NCBI RefSeq assembly: GCF_030814215.1
Contig: NZ_JAUSUT010000001.1
Span: 124,001 to 188,000, forward strand
DNA from: Amycolatopsis thermophila
GTDB lineage: Bacteria; Actinomycetota; Actinomycetes; Mycobacteriales; Pseudonocardiaceae
Length of the DNA stretch: 64,000 nt
Direction of reading: 5' to 3'
Shown here in pieces: positions 8,309 through 16,732 of this stretch; positions within the stretch are counted from its first letter, which is position 1, and every line of letters begins with the position of its first letter. Under the pieces are notes generated by a model that had not been told where the DNA came from, did no database searches, and worked only from the letters and a program-made list of their open reading frames with translations. The translations under genes and the position numbers were made by a program.

Positions 8309-9157
8309 ATGCGCATCGGACTCCACCTCTCCAGCACCGGCCCCCTGGACGCCTTCCCCCGGGAAGCCGCCGCCGCACGTCACCTCGACAGCGCGTGGAC
8401 CAACCAGCAACCCGGCGGATGGGACCCCCTGGCCCTCCTGCCCCACGTCGACGGCCCGCCCGAGCTCGGCACCGCGGTCGTGCCGACGTACCCGCGGCAC
8501 CCGGTGGTGATGGCCACGGAGGCGTTGACCGTGCAGGCCCTCACCGGCGGCCGGCTGACGCTCGGCATCGGCCCGAGCCACGAGCACGCGATCACCGGAT
8601 GGTGGGGCATCCCGTACACGAAACCCGCGAGCCACACACGGGAGTACCTGGAGGTGCTTCGCCCGCTGCTGCGGGGCGACCACGTCAAGTACTCCGGCGA
8701 GTTCTTCACCGTCGACCACCAGCTGGCCGTGACGGCGCCCCCGCCGCCGGTGCTGATCGCCGCGCTCGGGCCGCGCATGCTCGGGATCGCGCGGGATCTC
8801 GCCGACGGGACCATCGGGGTGTGGCTCCGGCCGGACACCGTCGAGAGTTACCTGGTCCCCCGGCTCGGGGAGAACCAGCGTGTCGCGGTGGTGGTGATGG
8901 TCGCCCTCACCGGCGACCCGGACGCTACCCGGGAACGGATCGCCCGCGACTTCGCGATCGTCGGCGAGCTGCCCGCCTACCGGGCCGTGCTCGACCGGGG
9001 TGGTCTGCGCGGCCCCGCGGACACCGTCGTGGCCGGCGACGAAGCCCAGGTCCTGCGGGAGCTGCGCCGCTTTCGCGACGCCGGGGTGACGGATCTGATC
9101 ATCTCGCCGCTGACCGCGCGGGAGCGCCTGCTGGAGGTGGCGCTCGAGGCGCGGTGA
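8309..9157 (+). CDS. F420-dependent LLM-class (luciferase-like) oxidoreductase
   Basis: 282 residues with the bacterial luciferase-like TIM-barrel pattern: MRIGLHLSSTG at the N-terminus, ELGTAVVPTYPRHPVVMA, ALTGGRLTLGIGPSHE, and PPPVLIAALGPRMLGIA. This is the signature of the actinobacterial F420-dependent LLM subgroup (TIGR03564-like), which carries out hydride transfer with reduced coenzyme F420 on unidentified substrates. Cytosolic; no signal or membrane segment. It pairs with the divergent LysR gene and ends 29 bases before the convergent SARP regulator, with a hairpin between. Cofactor preference follows from subgroup membership, not a direct reading. Confidence 0.8.
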   Translation: MRIGLHLSSTGPLDAFPREAAAARHLDSAWTNQQPGGWDPLALLPHVDGPPELGTAVVPTYPRHPVVMATEALTVQALTGGRLTLGIGPSHEHAITGWWGIPYTKPASHTREYLEVLRPLLRGDHVKYSGEFFTVDHQLAVTAPPPPVLIAALGPRMLGIARDLADGTIGVWLRPDTVESYLVPRLGENQRVAVVVMVALTGDPDATRERIARDFAIVGELPAYRAVLDRGGLRGPADTVVAGDEAQVLRELRRFRDAGVTDLIISPLTARERLLEVALEAR

Positions 9158-9162
9158 GCGGT

Positions 9163-9184
9163 GGGCCGCGGCAGATCGCGGCCC
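9163..9184. terminator. Bidirectional hairpin between convergent genes
   Basis: GGGCCGCG (9163-9170) and CGCGGCCC (9177-9184) form a perfect 8-bp stem with a 6-base loop, filling the gap between the oxidoreductase stop and the SARP regulator stop. Confidence 0.6.
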
Positions 9185-9186
9185 GG

Positions 9187-11967
9187 TCAGCGCTGGGAGA
9201 GCACGCCGTCGAGTTTGGCGCGGATCCGGTCCGCGTCGGGCGAGCCCAGCTCTTCCAGCAACGCCACCGCCGCCTGCCAGGCCTGCCGCGCGGCCGGCAG
9301 GTCACCGCGCGCCTGGTGGGCGTCACCGAGGTGGTTGAGCGACCGGCCTTCGTAGTAGCGGCTTCCGTGCCTGCGGTACATGCTCACGGCCTTGTCGTAG
9401 CAGCGCACCGCCTCGTCGAGGTGTCCCAGCGACTGCCGCGCGTACCCCACGGTGTCCCACGCGTTCGCCTCGCCCAGCAGGTTCCCCAGCTCGGCCTGCC
9501 GCGCGATCGACTCCTGGCAGTACCCGAGCGCCTGCTCGTACCGCCCCAGCCGCGCGCAGCTCCACCCGACGTTGTTGAGCGCCAGCGCCTCCCCGAGCCG
9601 GTTCCGCGCGGCCTGGAACAACTCCAGGGCCCGCCGCGCGTGCCGGTACTCCTCGGTGTAGTCCCCGAGCCGGTCGCAAACCCAGGTCAGCCCCTGCCGC
9701 ACGTCCGCCTGGTTGCCCAGGTCGCCCAGTTCCTCGAACAGCGCCAGGGCGCGTTCCAGCTGCGTGCGGGCCTCCTCGTCCCGCCCCAGCGCGGTGAAGA
9801 TGACCGCCAGCCCGCGGTGGCTGTGCGCCAGCGCCACCGGATCGCCGAGCCGCTCCGCCGCCTCCAGCGCCGTCCGGTACGTCCGCGGCTCGCCGAGCCA
9901 GTGCCTGCCCTGCCGGACGAACGTGTGGCTCAGCGCGCACGCCAGCTGCCACGCCGCCACGTCGAACCCGGCCGCCGCGGCCCGGTCGATCGCCGCGACC
10001 AGCACCGGGTGCTCGGTGGCGAACCAGGCGGCGGCGTCGGCGGGCGGATCGACGGTGACACCGGCCGCGGGCGGGTCGAGCGCGATCCGGGTGCGCTGCG
10101 GGGCCAGCGCCGCCGCCCCGGCGTGCGCGGTGTGCACGTAGTGGTCGTACATGCGGCGCACCGCCGCGGTCCGCTCCGGCTCCGGGTCCTCCTCGTGCGT
10201 CAGCTCGATCGCGTACGCGCGCAGCAGGTCGTGGAATGCGTAACGGCCGGGCGCGCGCTCGGCGACCAGGTGCGCGCGGGTCAGCTCGCCCAGCAGCGGC
10301 CGCACCTGACGCACCCCGGTGCCCAGCAGGCTGGCCGCGGCCGCGGTGGTCACGTGCGGACCCGGGTGCAGGCCGAGGAACCGGAACAACCGGGCCGCGT
10401 CGTCGCTGATCGCGTGGTAGGACCAGGAGAACACGGCGCGCACGTCGGAGGCGTCGTCGCCACCTTCGAAGGCGTCCAGTCCCCCGCGCGCGGCGCACAG
10501 TTCCGCGGCCAGCTCGGCCAGCGTGAATCCCGGGTTCGTCGCCGCGCGCGCCGCCACGATCGCCAGCGCCAGCGGCAACCGCGCGCACAGGGTGTTGATC
10601 TGCGCGACCGCGTCCGGCTCGGCGGCCACCCGGTCCGCGCCGAGCCGCCGGGCAAGCAGTTCGCGGGCGTCGGTGTCGGACAGCAGATCCAGGCTCACCG
10701 GCGCGGCGCCCTCGACGGCGACCAGGCTCGCCAGCTGGTTCCGGCTCGTCACCAGCGTGAAACTGCCCGGCGCCCCGGGCAGCAGCGGCCGCACCTGGTC
10801 GGCGTCGCGCGCGTTGTCCAGCACGACGAGCACCCGCTTGTCGGCGATCAGGCTGCGGTAGAGGCTCACCTGCGCCTCGACGCTCACCGGGACCCGTTGC
10901 GCGGGAACGGCGAGCGCGTCGAGGAACCGCCGCACCGCCTCGGCCGGGCTCATCGCGCACGCGCCCGGATCGAAGCCACGCAGGTTGACGTAGAGCTGCC
11001 CGTCCGGGAAGTGCCCGCGCGCGCGGTGCGCCCAGTGGACGGCGAACGCGGACTTGCCCACGCCCGCACCGCCGCTGACGACCGCCACCGACACCGACGG
11101 ACCCGCACCGCTGCCGTCCAACGGCAACAGGGCGTCCAGGCGCGCGAGGTCGCGGATCCGGCCGGCGAACTGCGGCACGTCGCCCGGCAGCTGCCGGGGC
11201 ACGGGACTGGTCTCCTCGGGCTCGTCGCGCAGCAACCGCATCTGGGTCTCCCGCAGCAGCGGCCCCGGCTCGACGCCCAGTTCGTCGATGAGCCGCGACC
11301 GCACCGCGGTGTAGACCTCCAGCGCCTCGGGCGTGCGGCCGCACCGGTGCAGCGCCAGCATCAGCAGCGCCTGCAGGCGTTCCCGGAACGGGTTGTCCTC
11401 GGCCTCCTGCCGCAGCTCGCTGACCACCGACCGGTGCCGTCCCGCGGCGAGCTCGGCGTCGAAGTAGTCCTCCAGCGCGCTCAGGCGTTTCTCCGCCAGC
11501 GCGGGACCTTCGCGGTCGAGCAGGGACTGGGTGACGCCGCCCAGCGCGGGACCGTGCCACAGGTCCAGCGCGGCGCGCAGGCGCCCGGCCGCGTCACCGA
11601 CCCGGCCGGCGTCGAGGTCGGACCGGGCCCGCGCCACGGCGTCGTCGAACTCGTGCAGGTCCAGCTCGCCCGGCCCGACGTCGATCACGTACCCCGGTGC
11701 GCGCCGCGTGATCACCGGTCCGCCGATCAGCTTGCGCAGCTCGGAGACGTACACCTGCACCTGACCGCGCACCGTCGCGGGCGGCGCGGCACCCCAGACC
11801 AGGGAGAACAGGTGCTCGTCCGGCACGACGCGCCCGGCGTTGAGCAGGAGCGCCGCGAGCACCGAACGCTGCTTGGGCCCGCCCAGCCGCACCGTCCCCT
11901 CCGGACCCGACACCTCGATCGGGCCCAGCAGCCGGTACCGCACCGGGCGGGACGGGGTCTCGGGCAC
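9187..11967 (-). CDS. SARP-NB-ARC-TPR transcriptional regulator (AfsR type)
   Basis: 926 residues, close to AfsR length. OmpR-like winged helix at about 10-97 (YRLLGPIEV, PKQRSVLAALLLNAG, APGYVIDV), activator domain about 102-250, NB-ARC with P-loop GGAGVGKS at 299-306 and VLVVLDNA, then TPRs such as AYCQESIARQAELGN-type units over the last 300 residues. In Streptomyces AfsR binds ATP, is controlled by kinase/KbpA signalling and activates afsS; whether that wiring exists here is unknown. Start GTG. It lies 76 bases downstream of the SseB gene on the same strand and may be co-transcribed with it. Confidence 0.87.
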   Translation of the reverse strand: MPETPSRPVRYRLLGPIEVSGPEGTVRLGGPKQRSVLAALLLNAGRVVPDEHLFSLVWGAAPPATVRGQVQVYVSELRKLIGGPVITRRAPGYVIDVGPGELDLHEFDDAVARARSDLDAGRVGDAAGRLRAALDLWHGPALGGVTQSLLDREGPALAEKRLSALEDYFDAELAAGRHRSVVSELRQEAEDNPFRERLQALLMLALHRCGRTPEALEVYTAVRSRLIDELGVEPGPLLRETQMRLLRDEPEETSPVPRQLPGDVPQFAGRIRDLARLDALLPLDGSGAGPSVSVAVVSGGAGVGKSAFAVHWAHRARGHFPDGQLYVNLRGFDPGACAMSPAEAVRRFLDALAVPAQRVPVSVEAQVSLYRSLIADKRVLVVLDNARDADQVRPLLPGAPGSFTLVTSRNQLASLVAVEGAAPVSLDLLSDTDARELLARRLGADRVAAEPDAVAQINTLCARLPLALAIVAARAATNPGFTLAELAAELCAARGGLDAFEGGDDASDVRAVFSWSYHAISDDAARLFRFLGLHPGPHVTTAAAASLLGTGVRQVRPLLGELTRAHLVAERAPGRYAFHDLLRAYAIELTHEEDPEPERTAAVRRMYDHYVHTAHAGAAALAPQRTRIALDPPAAGVTVDPPADAAAWFATEHPVLVAAIDRAAAAGFDVAAWQLACALSHTFVRQGRHWLGEPRTYRTALEAAERLGDPVALAHSHRGLAVIFTALGRDEEARTQLERALALFEELGDLGNQADVRQGLTWVCDRLGDYTEEYRHARRALELFQAARNRLGEALALNNVGWSCARLGRYEQALGYCQESIARQAELGNLLGEANAWDTVGYARQSLGHLDEAVRCYDKAVSMYRRHGSRYYEGRSLNHLGDAHQARGDLPAARQAWQAAVALLEELGSPDADRIRAKLDGVLSQR

Positions 11968-12043
11968 AGCTCGTCATCACCTTTCCGCGTGCGGGCCAAC
12001 GCCCGGTCATGGCTGAAAACAACCAGAAAGCCGGCCGGACGCG

Positions 12044-12931
12044 CTAGGAAGTCCCTCCATCGGAGGACAGGTCCTCCGCGATCAGGTCGACCATCTCGAG
12101 CACCGCGGGGCCGGTCAGGACCACCTCGGTGGCCGCCCCCGGGTTGAAGCAGAGGACGTGCCGTTCGTCCGGCCAGCGGATGAACAGGTTGAACATCAGG
12201 TCGGTGGTGTGGTGGTGGTCCGTGCCCGCGACCTCTTCGAGCATCGCCACCGACGAGAACGCGGTGATCACCGGGATCTCGTCGGTGCCGGCCAGGCGCC
12301 ACGGCAGCGGCGGGATCCCCGGCCGGTCGGTGACCGGCACCGGTGCCGTCGTCGGCACCACCACCTCACCGGTCACCAATGCCTCCAGGAATGCCTTGTC
12401 GTCACCGCTTGCGACGGCCGCCGCGAGTGCGTCCTCCAAGGCGTTGGACGGCGGCAGGTCGGTGCGCGGTTCCCGCTCCCCGGCGAAATCGTCGAGCACG
12501 AGCAGCCGGACCACCGTGCGCAGCTCGTCATCGACCACCCCCTGGAACTCGGCGGCGGGCACGGTGCTCAGCCCACCCCCGGCCAGCTCGCTGATCGCCG
12601 GGACCGGCAGGTCCGCGCCGATCGGCAGACCCGGATCGATGAGCAGCCGGTCGGCGTCCAGGTCGGCGAACGCGGCCTGGTGGTGGCCACGGGCGTAGGG
12701 ACCGAGGAAGCGGCCGAGTGCCGCGGCGGAGGTGAACACGATCAGGTCCCGCTCGCCCAACCCGAGTTGACGCGTCAACTCCTCACGTTCGGGCGTCCCC
12801 GGCTCGGGCAGGACCGGGACGTAGAAGGACCCGTCCAGCACCAGCCGCGCGTACCGCCGCGGGTCGCCGTCGTCGATCGCCGCCTGCAGTGCGTGCTCCA
12901 AGTCATTGCCCGGCTGCCAGGAAGGTTCCAC
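12044..12931 (-). CDS. SseB-family protein, copy 1
   Basis: 295 residues from a GTG preceded by AAGGA at proper distance; the start is supported by alignment with copy 2 (both begin V-x-x-x-W-x-P-x-N). Two SseB-type modules can be seen: an N-terminal one with FYVPVLPEPG and LIVFTSAAALGRFLG, and a C-terminal one with VITAFSSVAML and the shared signature HVLCFNPGAATEVVL. SseB in Salmonella is a secretion-associated protein, but in actinobacteria the family is uncharacterised and often lies near ESX genes. It diverges from the EccA-like ATPase gene across 64 bp. Possible roles are a chaperone or an immunity protein; neither is shown. Confidence 0.8.
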   Translation of the reverse strand: MEPSWQPGNDLEHALQAAIDDGDPRRYARLVLDGSFYVPVLPEPGTPEREELTRQLGLGERDLIVFTSAAALGRFLGPYARGHHQAAFADLDADRLLIDPGLPIGADLPVPAISELAGGGLSTVPAAEFQGVVDDELRTVVRLLVLDDFAGEREPRTDLPPSNALEDALAAAVASGDDKAFLEALVTGEVVVPTTAPVPVTDRPGIPPLPWRLAGTDEIPVITAFSSVAMLEEVAGTDHHHTTDLMFNLFIRWPDERHVLCFNPGAATEVVLTGPAVLEMVDLIAEDLSSDGGTS

Positions 12932-12995
12932 GCGTCCTTGCCTCTCTGGGGTACCTTTCGTCCTGCAGACCCTAGTCGTCCGAACCACGGAAGCC

Positions 12996-14678
12996 ATGCC
13001 ACGCACCCTCTTCGTCGCCCCCGACCAGCGCGGCGCCCTGCCCACCATCCGCGACGCGCTCGAAGCCGCCGACGAGGGCGCGGTCATCTCGATCGCCCCG
13101 GGTGACTATCCCGAGCCGATCACGATCACACGCCAGCACGTGACGCTCTCCGCCCGCGAGGCCGGCAGCGTCACGATCAGCTCACCGTTCCCCGACCAGC
13201 CGGTCGTGTCCGTCACCGACGCCCGCGTCGAGCTGATCGGGCTGAAACTCACCGGCGAGGAGCACGCGGCGATCCGGGTGCGCGGCGGCCAGGTGAAGAT
13301 CGTCGACTGCACCGCCACCGCGCGGTTCGCGCCGGGGATCGACGTCGCCGGCGCCGACCGCGTCGAGGTGCGCAACACGCAGGTCACCGGCGCGCAGTAC
13401 GGGATCGTCGTCGAGGAGTCCGACGGCATGATCGACCGGTGCGAGATCCGCGAGATCGCCGACGACGGCGTGATCATCCGGCTCGGCTCGCGCGTCAAGG
13501 TGCAGCACAGCACCATCGCCGGATGCGGCTTCCGCGGCGTGTACATGTACCAGGCGGGCGATTCCGCGCTGGACCGGTGCGACATCTCGCAGACCGGCGA
13601 CGCCGGGGTCGCGGTGGCGGACCAGAGTTCGCCCACGATCAGCACCTGCTGGGTGCACGACACGCAGGGCGTGGGGATCAGCGTGGGCCGCGGCTGCGGC
13701 GGCCTGATCGAGGACTGCCGCGTCGAGAACACCGCCGTCCCGGGCATCCACCTCGCCGACGGCGCGCGCGCCGAAGTCCGGGAGGGCGACCCGTCCCGCG
13801 GCAGGGTCCCGGTCGGTGCGGTCGCGACCACCGGCAACCACCAGGACCTGGAGACCGTCGACAAACTGCTCGGCGAGCTGGACCGCATGATCGGCCTGGG
13901 CAGCGTCAAGGCCGAGGTGCGCGGGCTGATCGACGAGATCCAGGTCAACGAGTGGCGCCGCAGCGAGGGCCTGTCCGTCGGCACGGTCAGCAACCACCTG
14001 GTGTTCGCCGGCGCGCCCGGCACCGGCAAGACGACGGTCGCGCGCATCTACGGGCAGCTGCTGAAGGCGCTGGGCATCCTGCCGAACGGCCGGTTCAAGG
14101 AAGTGTCCCGACGGGACCTGGTCGGCCAGTACATCGGTCACACCGCGGAAAAGGCGGCGTCGGCGTTCGAGGAAGCCCGTGGCGGCGTGCTGTTCATCGA
14201 CGAGGCGTACACGCTGTCCCGGTCCAGCGGCAGCGGCGCCGACTTCGGCCAGGAGGCCATCGACACGCTGGTGAAGCTGATGGAGGATCACCGCGACGAG
14301 GTCGCGGTCATCGTCGCCGGCTACACCGACGAGATGGACAAGTTCCTCGACGCCAACCCGGGTCTGGCGTCGCGGTTCGGCAAGACGCTGGAGTTCGAGA
14401 ACTACAGCCCCGAGGAACTGGTGTCGATCAGCCTGCACATGGCCCGCAGCGACGACTACCTGCTCGGCGAGGACCTGGACATCGCGCTGCTGGAGTGGTT
14501 CACGCAGATGGAGCGCGACCAGAACTTCGGCAACGCGCGTGAGGCGCGCAAGCTGCTGGAGCGCATGCGCAAGGCCCAGTCCACCCGGCTGCGGTCGCTG
14601 GGGCACCGGCCCTCGCGGGACGACCTGCGCACCCTCACGCTGGACGACCTGCTCGCCGCCGTGCGCGGCACCGGGTAG
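12996..14678 (+). CDS. EccA-like AAA+ ATPase with N-terminal parallel beta-helix
   Basis: 560 residues from ATG 12996, preceded by GGAAG. Residues about 1-265 are a right-handed parallel beta-helix (pectate-lyase-like ladder) made of short repeats such as VRVELIGLKL, VKIVDCTATARF, VEVRNTQV and STIAGCGFRGVYMYQ. Residues about 290-560 are a CbbX/EccA-type AAA+ module: DRMIGLGSVKAEVRGLI, P-loop GAPGTGKT near 339-346, Walker B GVLFIDEAYTL near 395-405, sensor IVAGYTDEM, and a C-terminal helical lid with NAREARKLLERM. Classic EccA has a TPR N-terminus, so this domain swap is notable. EccA drives assembly or release of ESX substrates in the cytosol; the same role is inferred here from the nearby ESX locus. 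Confidence 0.85.
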   Translation: MPRTLFVAPDQRGALPTIRDALEAADEGAVISIAPGDYPEPITITRQHVTLSAREAGSVTISSPFPDQPVVSVTDARVELIGLKLTGEEHAAIRVRGGQVKIVDCTATARFAPGIDVAGADRVEVRNTQVTGAQYGIVVEESDGMIDRCEIREIADDGVIIRLGSRVKVQHSTIAGCGFRGVYMYQAGDSALDRCDISQTGDAGVAVADQSSPTISTCWVHDTQGVGISVGRGCGGLIEDCRVENTAVPGIHLADGARAEVREGDPSRGRVPVGAVATTGNHQDLETVDKLLGELDRMIGLGSVKAEVRGLIDEIQVNEWRRSEGLSVGTVSNHLVFAGAPGTGKTTVARIYGQLLKALGILPNGRFKEVSRRDLVGQYIGHTAEKAASAFEEARGGVLFIDEAYTLSRSSGSGADFGQEAIDTLVKLMEDHRDEVAVIVAGYTDEMDKFLDANPGLASRFGKTLEFENYSPEELVSISLHMARSDDYLLGEDLDIALLEWFTQMERDQNFGNAREARKLLERMRKAQSTRLRSLGHRPSRDDLRTLTLDDLLAAVRGTG

Positions 14679-14679
14679 C

Positions 14680-14955
14680 GAACCGGGCGTGCGCGCAGAA
14701 AGGCTGCGCAGTGGCGGCTTTCACGTCGCGCAGGATCTCGGTGCTGGCCAGGCGGGTTTGGTCGGCCCGGCTTCCGGCACGGCCCGGAACCTTGGCGCAC
14801 CACCATCGGGGATGCGGCCGAGTTTTTTGATGTAGACCTTCACCCCAGCTCGCCGAGATGGTTCCCGGCCACCACCGGCACGCCATGACGGCGCAACGTC
14901 GCGTTCATCCCTGCCGCGCCGTGAACGCGGTAGCGCTCAGCCCAGCGAGTCGCGC
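14680..14955 (-). mobile_element. Remnant of an IS481-family transposase
   Basis: On the minus strand three fragments in different frames match the order of an IS481-type transposase: ATRWAERYRVHGAAGM and ATLRRHGVP (N-terminal HTH region), then VKVYIKKLGRIPDGG (the conserved V-x-x-KKLG-x-IPDGG block that opens the DDE domain), then DQTRLASTEILRD (the DHSRLAYTE-like block). Large internal deletions and frameshifts separate them, so it cannot be active. Family memory is the basis; a homology search of the three peptides would settle it. It abuts the decayed helical-repeat gene and may mark how that gene was broken. Confidence 0.6.
14693..14709. terminator. Weak hairpin after the EccA-like gene
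   Basis: GCGCAG and CTGCGC pair around the loop AAAGG, 15 bases beyond the stop codon. Six base pairs only. Confidence 0.3.
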
Positions 14956-14959
14956 GCGG

Positions 14960-15740
14960 GTGCGAGCCCTGGAACCGTTCCGCTGACGTTCCCGAAGGAA
15001 GCAGCTGGAGCGCCAGGCCGAACGTCTTCGCCGGCTGGGCGAGCTTGTCCGAAGAGGACGAATCGCGGACCCGGGCGGTGCTGAGCGCGGCCACGGAGAA
15101 CTCCTCGACCAGGCCCGTTCCGGATCGGTTCCGGCGAGCGCCGCCAGCGCGGTGCCCGCCCGGCCCGCCACGTCGTAGCGCGGGGTGCGCGGCGTCCAGG
15201 TACGGGCCGGTCCGGCTCTTGATCTCCGCGGCCACCTCCCGGGCCGCGCGCGCCGCGGCGAGGAACAGCACCCGGTCGATGTCCCACAGCTCCCGGTAGG
15301 ACGGTTCGTCCGCGGCCCGCCACGACCCGCGGCAGCACCGGAACCGCTTGCGTGATGCCGAGGATGCCGCACGCGGCGGCCAGCGCCCGCAGCGGCGGGG
15401 AAATGCTGTCCCGCACCGGGAGTTCGATCGTGCCGAGCAGCCGGACCGCTCACGGCGCGCCACCAGGTCCGCGTGGGCGGGGTACGCCTCGCCCAGCGCC
15501 TCGATCGCTCGGCCTGCGGATCGGTGCACTCGGTCGTCCGCCAAGACGGCGGCGAGCGCCTCCCTCGCCCCGGTCAGCCGCACCAGGGCGCGAGTCGCCG
15601 CCACCCGCGCCGCCGGTTCGCCGTCGCGGGCGCCCTCCCGCGACCGGTCGCGGCCGGCGGCCGGCGGTCATCTTCGCCGCGCAGGTCCAGCTCGGCCGGG
15701 TCGGCGAGGATCCGCGCCGGCCGGGTGTTCCGCGCGCCGA
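14960..15740 (-). pseudogene. Decayed alpha-helical (HEAT-like) repeat gene
   Basis: No single frame is intact, but protein-like segments follow one another in three frames: ILADPAELDLRG, then RALVRLTGAREALAAVLADD and AIEALGEAYPAHADLV, then LLGTIELPVRDSISPPL with ALAAACGILGITQAVPVLPR, then YRELWDIDRVLFLAAARA and VAAEIKSRTGPYLDAAH, then AGRAGTALAALAG. At least four frame changes are needed, and there is no start codon with a ribosome-binding site after the SseB stop. The amphipathic helix pairs suggest a HEAT or PBS-lyase-like solenoid. It lies directly downstream of SseB copy 2 and upstream of the transposase remnant. Sequencing error could explain one shift, hardly four. Confidence 0.6.
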
Positions 15741-15742
15741 TG

Positions 15743-16669
15743 TCAGGCTCCCGCCGCGATGCCGTCGCCGCCCTCGCCGGTGGCGGGCCGCCCGGTGGCC
15801 GCGGCCTCAGCGATCGCCGTGACCAGTTCCGGCACGCTGCTGCCCGGCAGGGTCAGCTCCATGCTGGTGCCCGGGTTGAAGCACAGCACGTGATCCTCGC
15901 CCGGCCAGTTCAGTAGAACGTCCAGAAAGGACACGGTGACGCGAGGACCGCCGCCCGGGGCGACGGTATCGGCCACCCGCTCGGAACTGAACAGCGGCAC
16001 CACCGGGACCTCGTCATCACCGAGGATCCGCCACGGGAAGTCGCCGTCCTCGATCCGCGACGGGTCGTCGACCGGTTCGGCGAGCGGCAGCACCACGTCC
16101 GAGCCGATCAGGGCGAGCAGGAACGTGTCGAAGTCCAGTTCGGACACCGCGTCGCGCAGCCGCTCCTCCAGCTCGTTGGCCGGCTGCAGCGCCGCGGCGG
16201 CGTCGGCGTCACCGCCCAGCTCGGCCAGCGCCAGCCGGCGCACCTCGGCCAGCACCTCGTCGACCATCGCGTCCTGGACGTCCGCGACCGGGACGAGCTC
16301 CTGACGGCCCTCGGCCAGGTCGTCGACCTCGCCGAGCACCAGGTAGACGCCGATCGGCACACCCGGGTTCACCACGAGCTGCGCGTCGTCGGGGTGGATC
16401 TCCCGCAGCGCGGCGACACCGGTCTCCCGCCAGCCGTCGACCACCCCGCCGAGCGCCCAGTCCAGCGACTCCTCCGAGGTGAACACCACCACGTGGTTGC
16501 CCTCGGGCATGGGCAGGCTCTGCGGCCACGGGTCGCCGGGCTCCGGCGCGTACGGCACGTACAGCACCGCGTCGCTCAGCAACTGGGCGTAGCGCCGGCT
16601 GTCGCCCTCCTGCAGCGCGGCCAGCATGCCGGTCTCGACCTCGTTGGCCGGGCGCCACTCAAAGTCCAC
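15743..16669 (-). CDS. SseB-family protein, copy 2
   Basis: 308 residues from GTG 16669. An in-frame GTG at 16678 is nearly touching AAGGAA and is less likely; the later GTG has that ribosome-binding site about 9-10 bases upstream and aligns with the start of copy 1. Two SseB modules: LYVPYAPEPG with HVVVFTSEESLDWALG, and VPLFSSERV with the signature HVLCFNPGTSMELTL. The tail is a Gly/Ala-rich extension. It begins 63 bases after the stop of the giant effector gene on the same strand, so read-through from that gene is possible. That position, right behind a C-terminal nuclease domain, makes an immunity role worth considering. Known family function in actinobacteria: none established. Confidence 0.8.
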   Translation of the reverse strand: MDFEWRPANEVETGMLAALQEGDSRRYAQLLSDAVLYVPYAPEPGDPWPQSLPMPEGNHVVVFTSEESLDWALGGVVDGWRETGVAALREIHPDDAQLVVNPGVPIGVYLVLGEVDDLAEGRQELVPVADVQDAMVDEVLAEVRRLALAELGGDADAAAALQPANELEERLRDAVSELDFDTFLLALIGSDVVLPLAEPVDDPSRIEDGDFPWRILGDDEVPVVPLFSSERVADTVAPGGGPRVTVSFLDVLLNWPGEDHVLCFNPGTSMELTLPGSSVPELVTAIAEAAATGRPATGEGGDGIAAGA

Positions 16670-16732
16670 TCCAGACACTTCCTTCTGCTCGTCGCTCCGC
16701 GGTACGCGTCGGGTCCCACGGTAGCCCGGGTG

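Noticed and set aside
5944-12147. A 2,067-codon + strand frame across three genes
   Set aside because: It runs through the antisense of two SARP regulators and LysR without any recognisable domain and crosses gene borders. Shadow frame.
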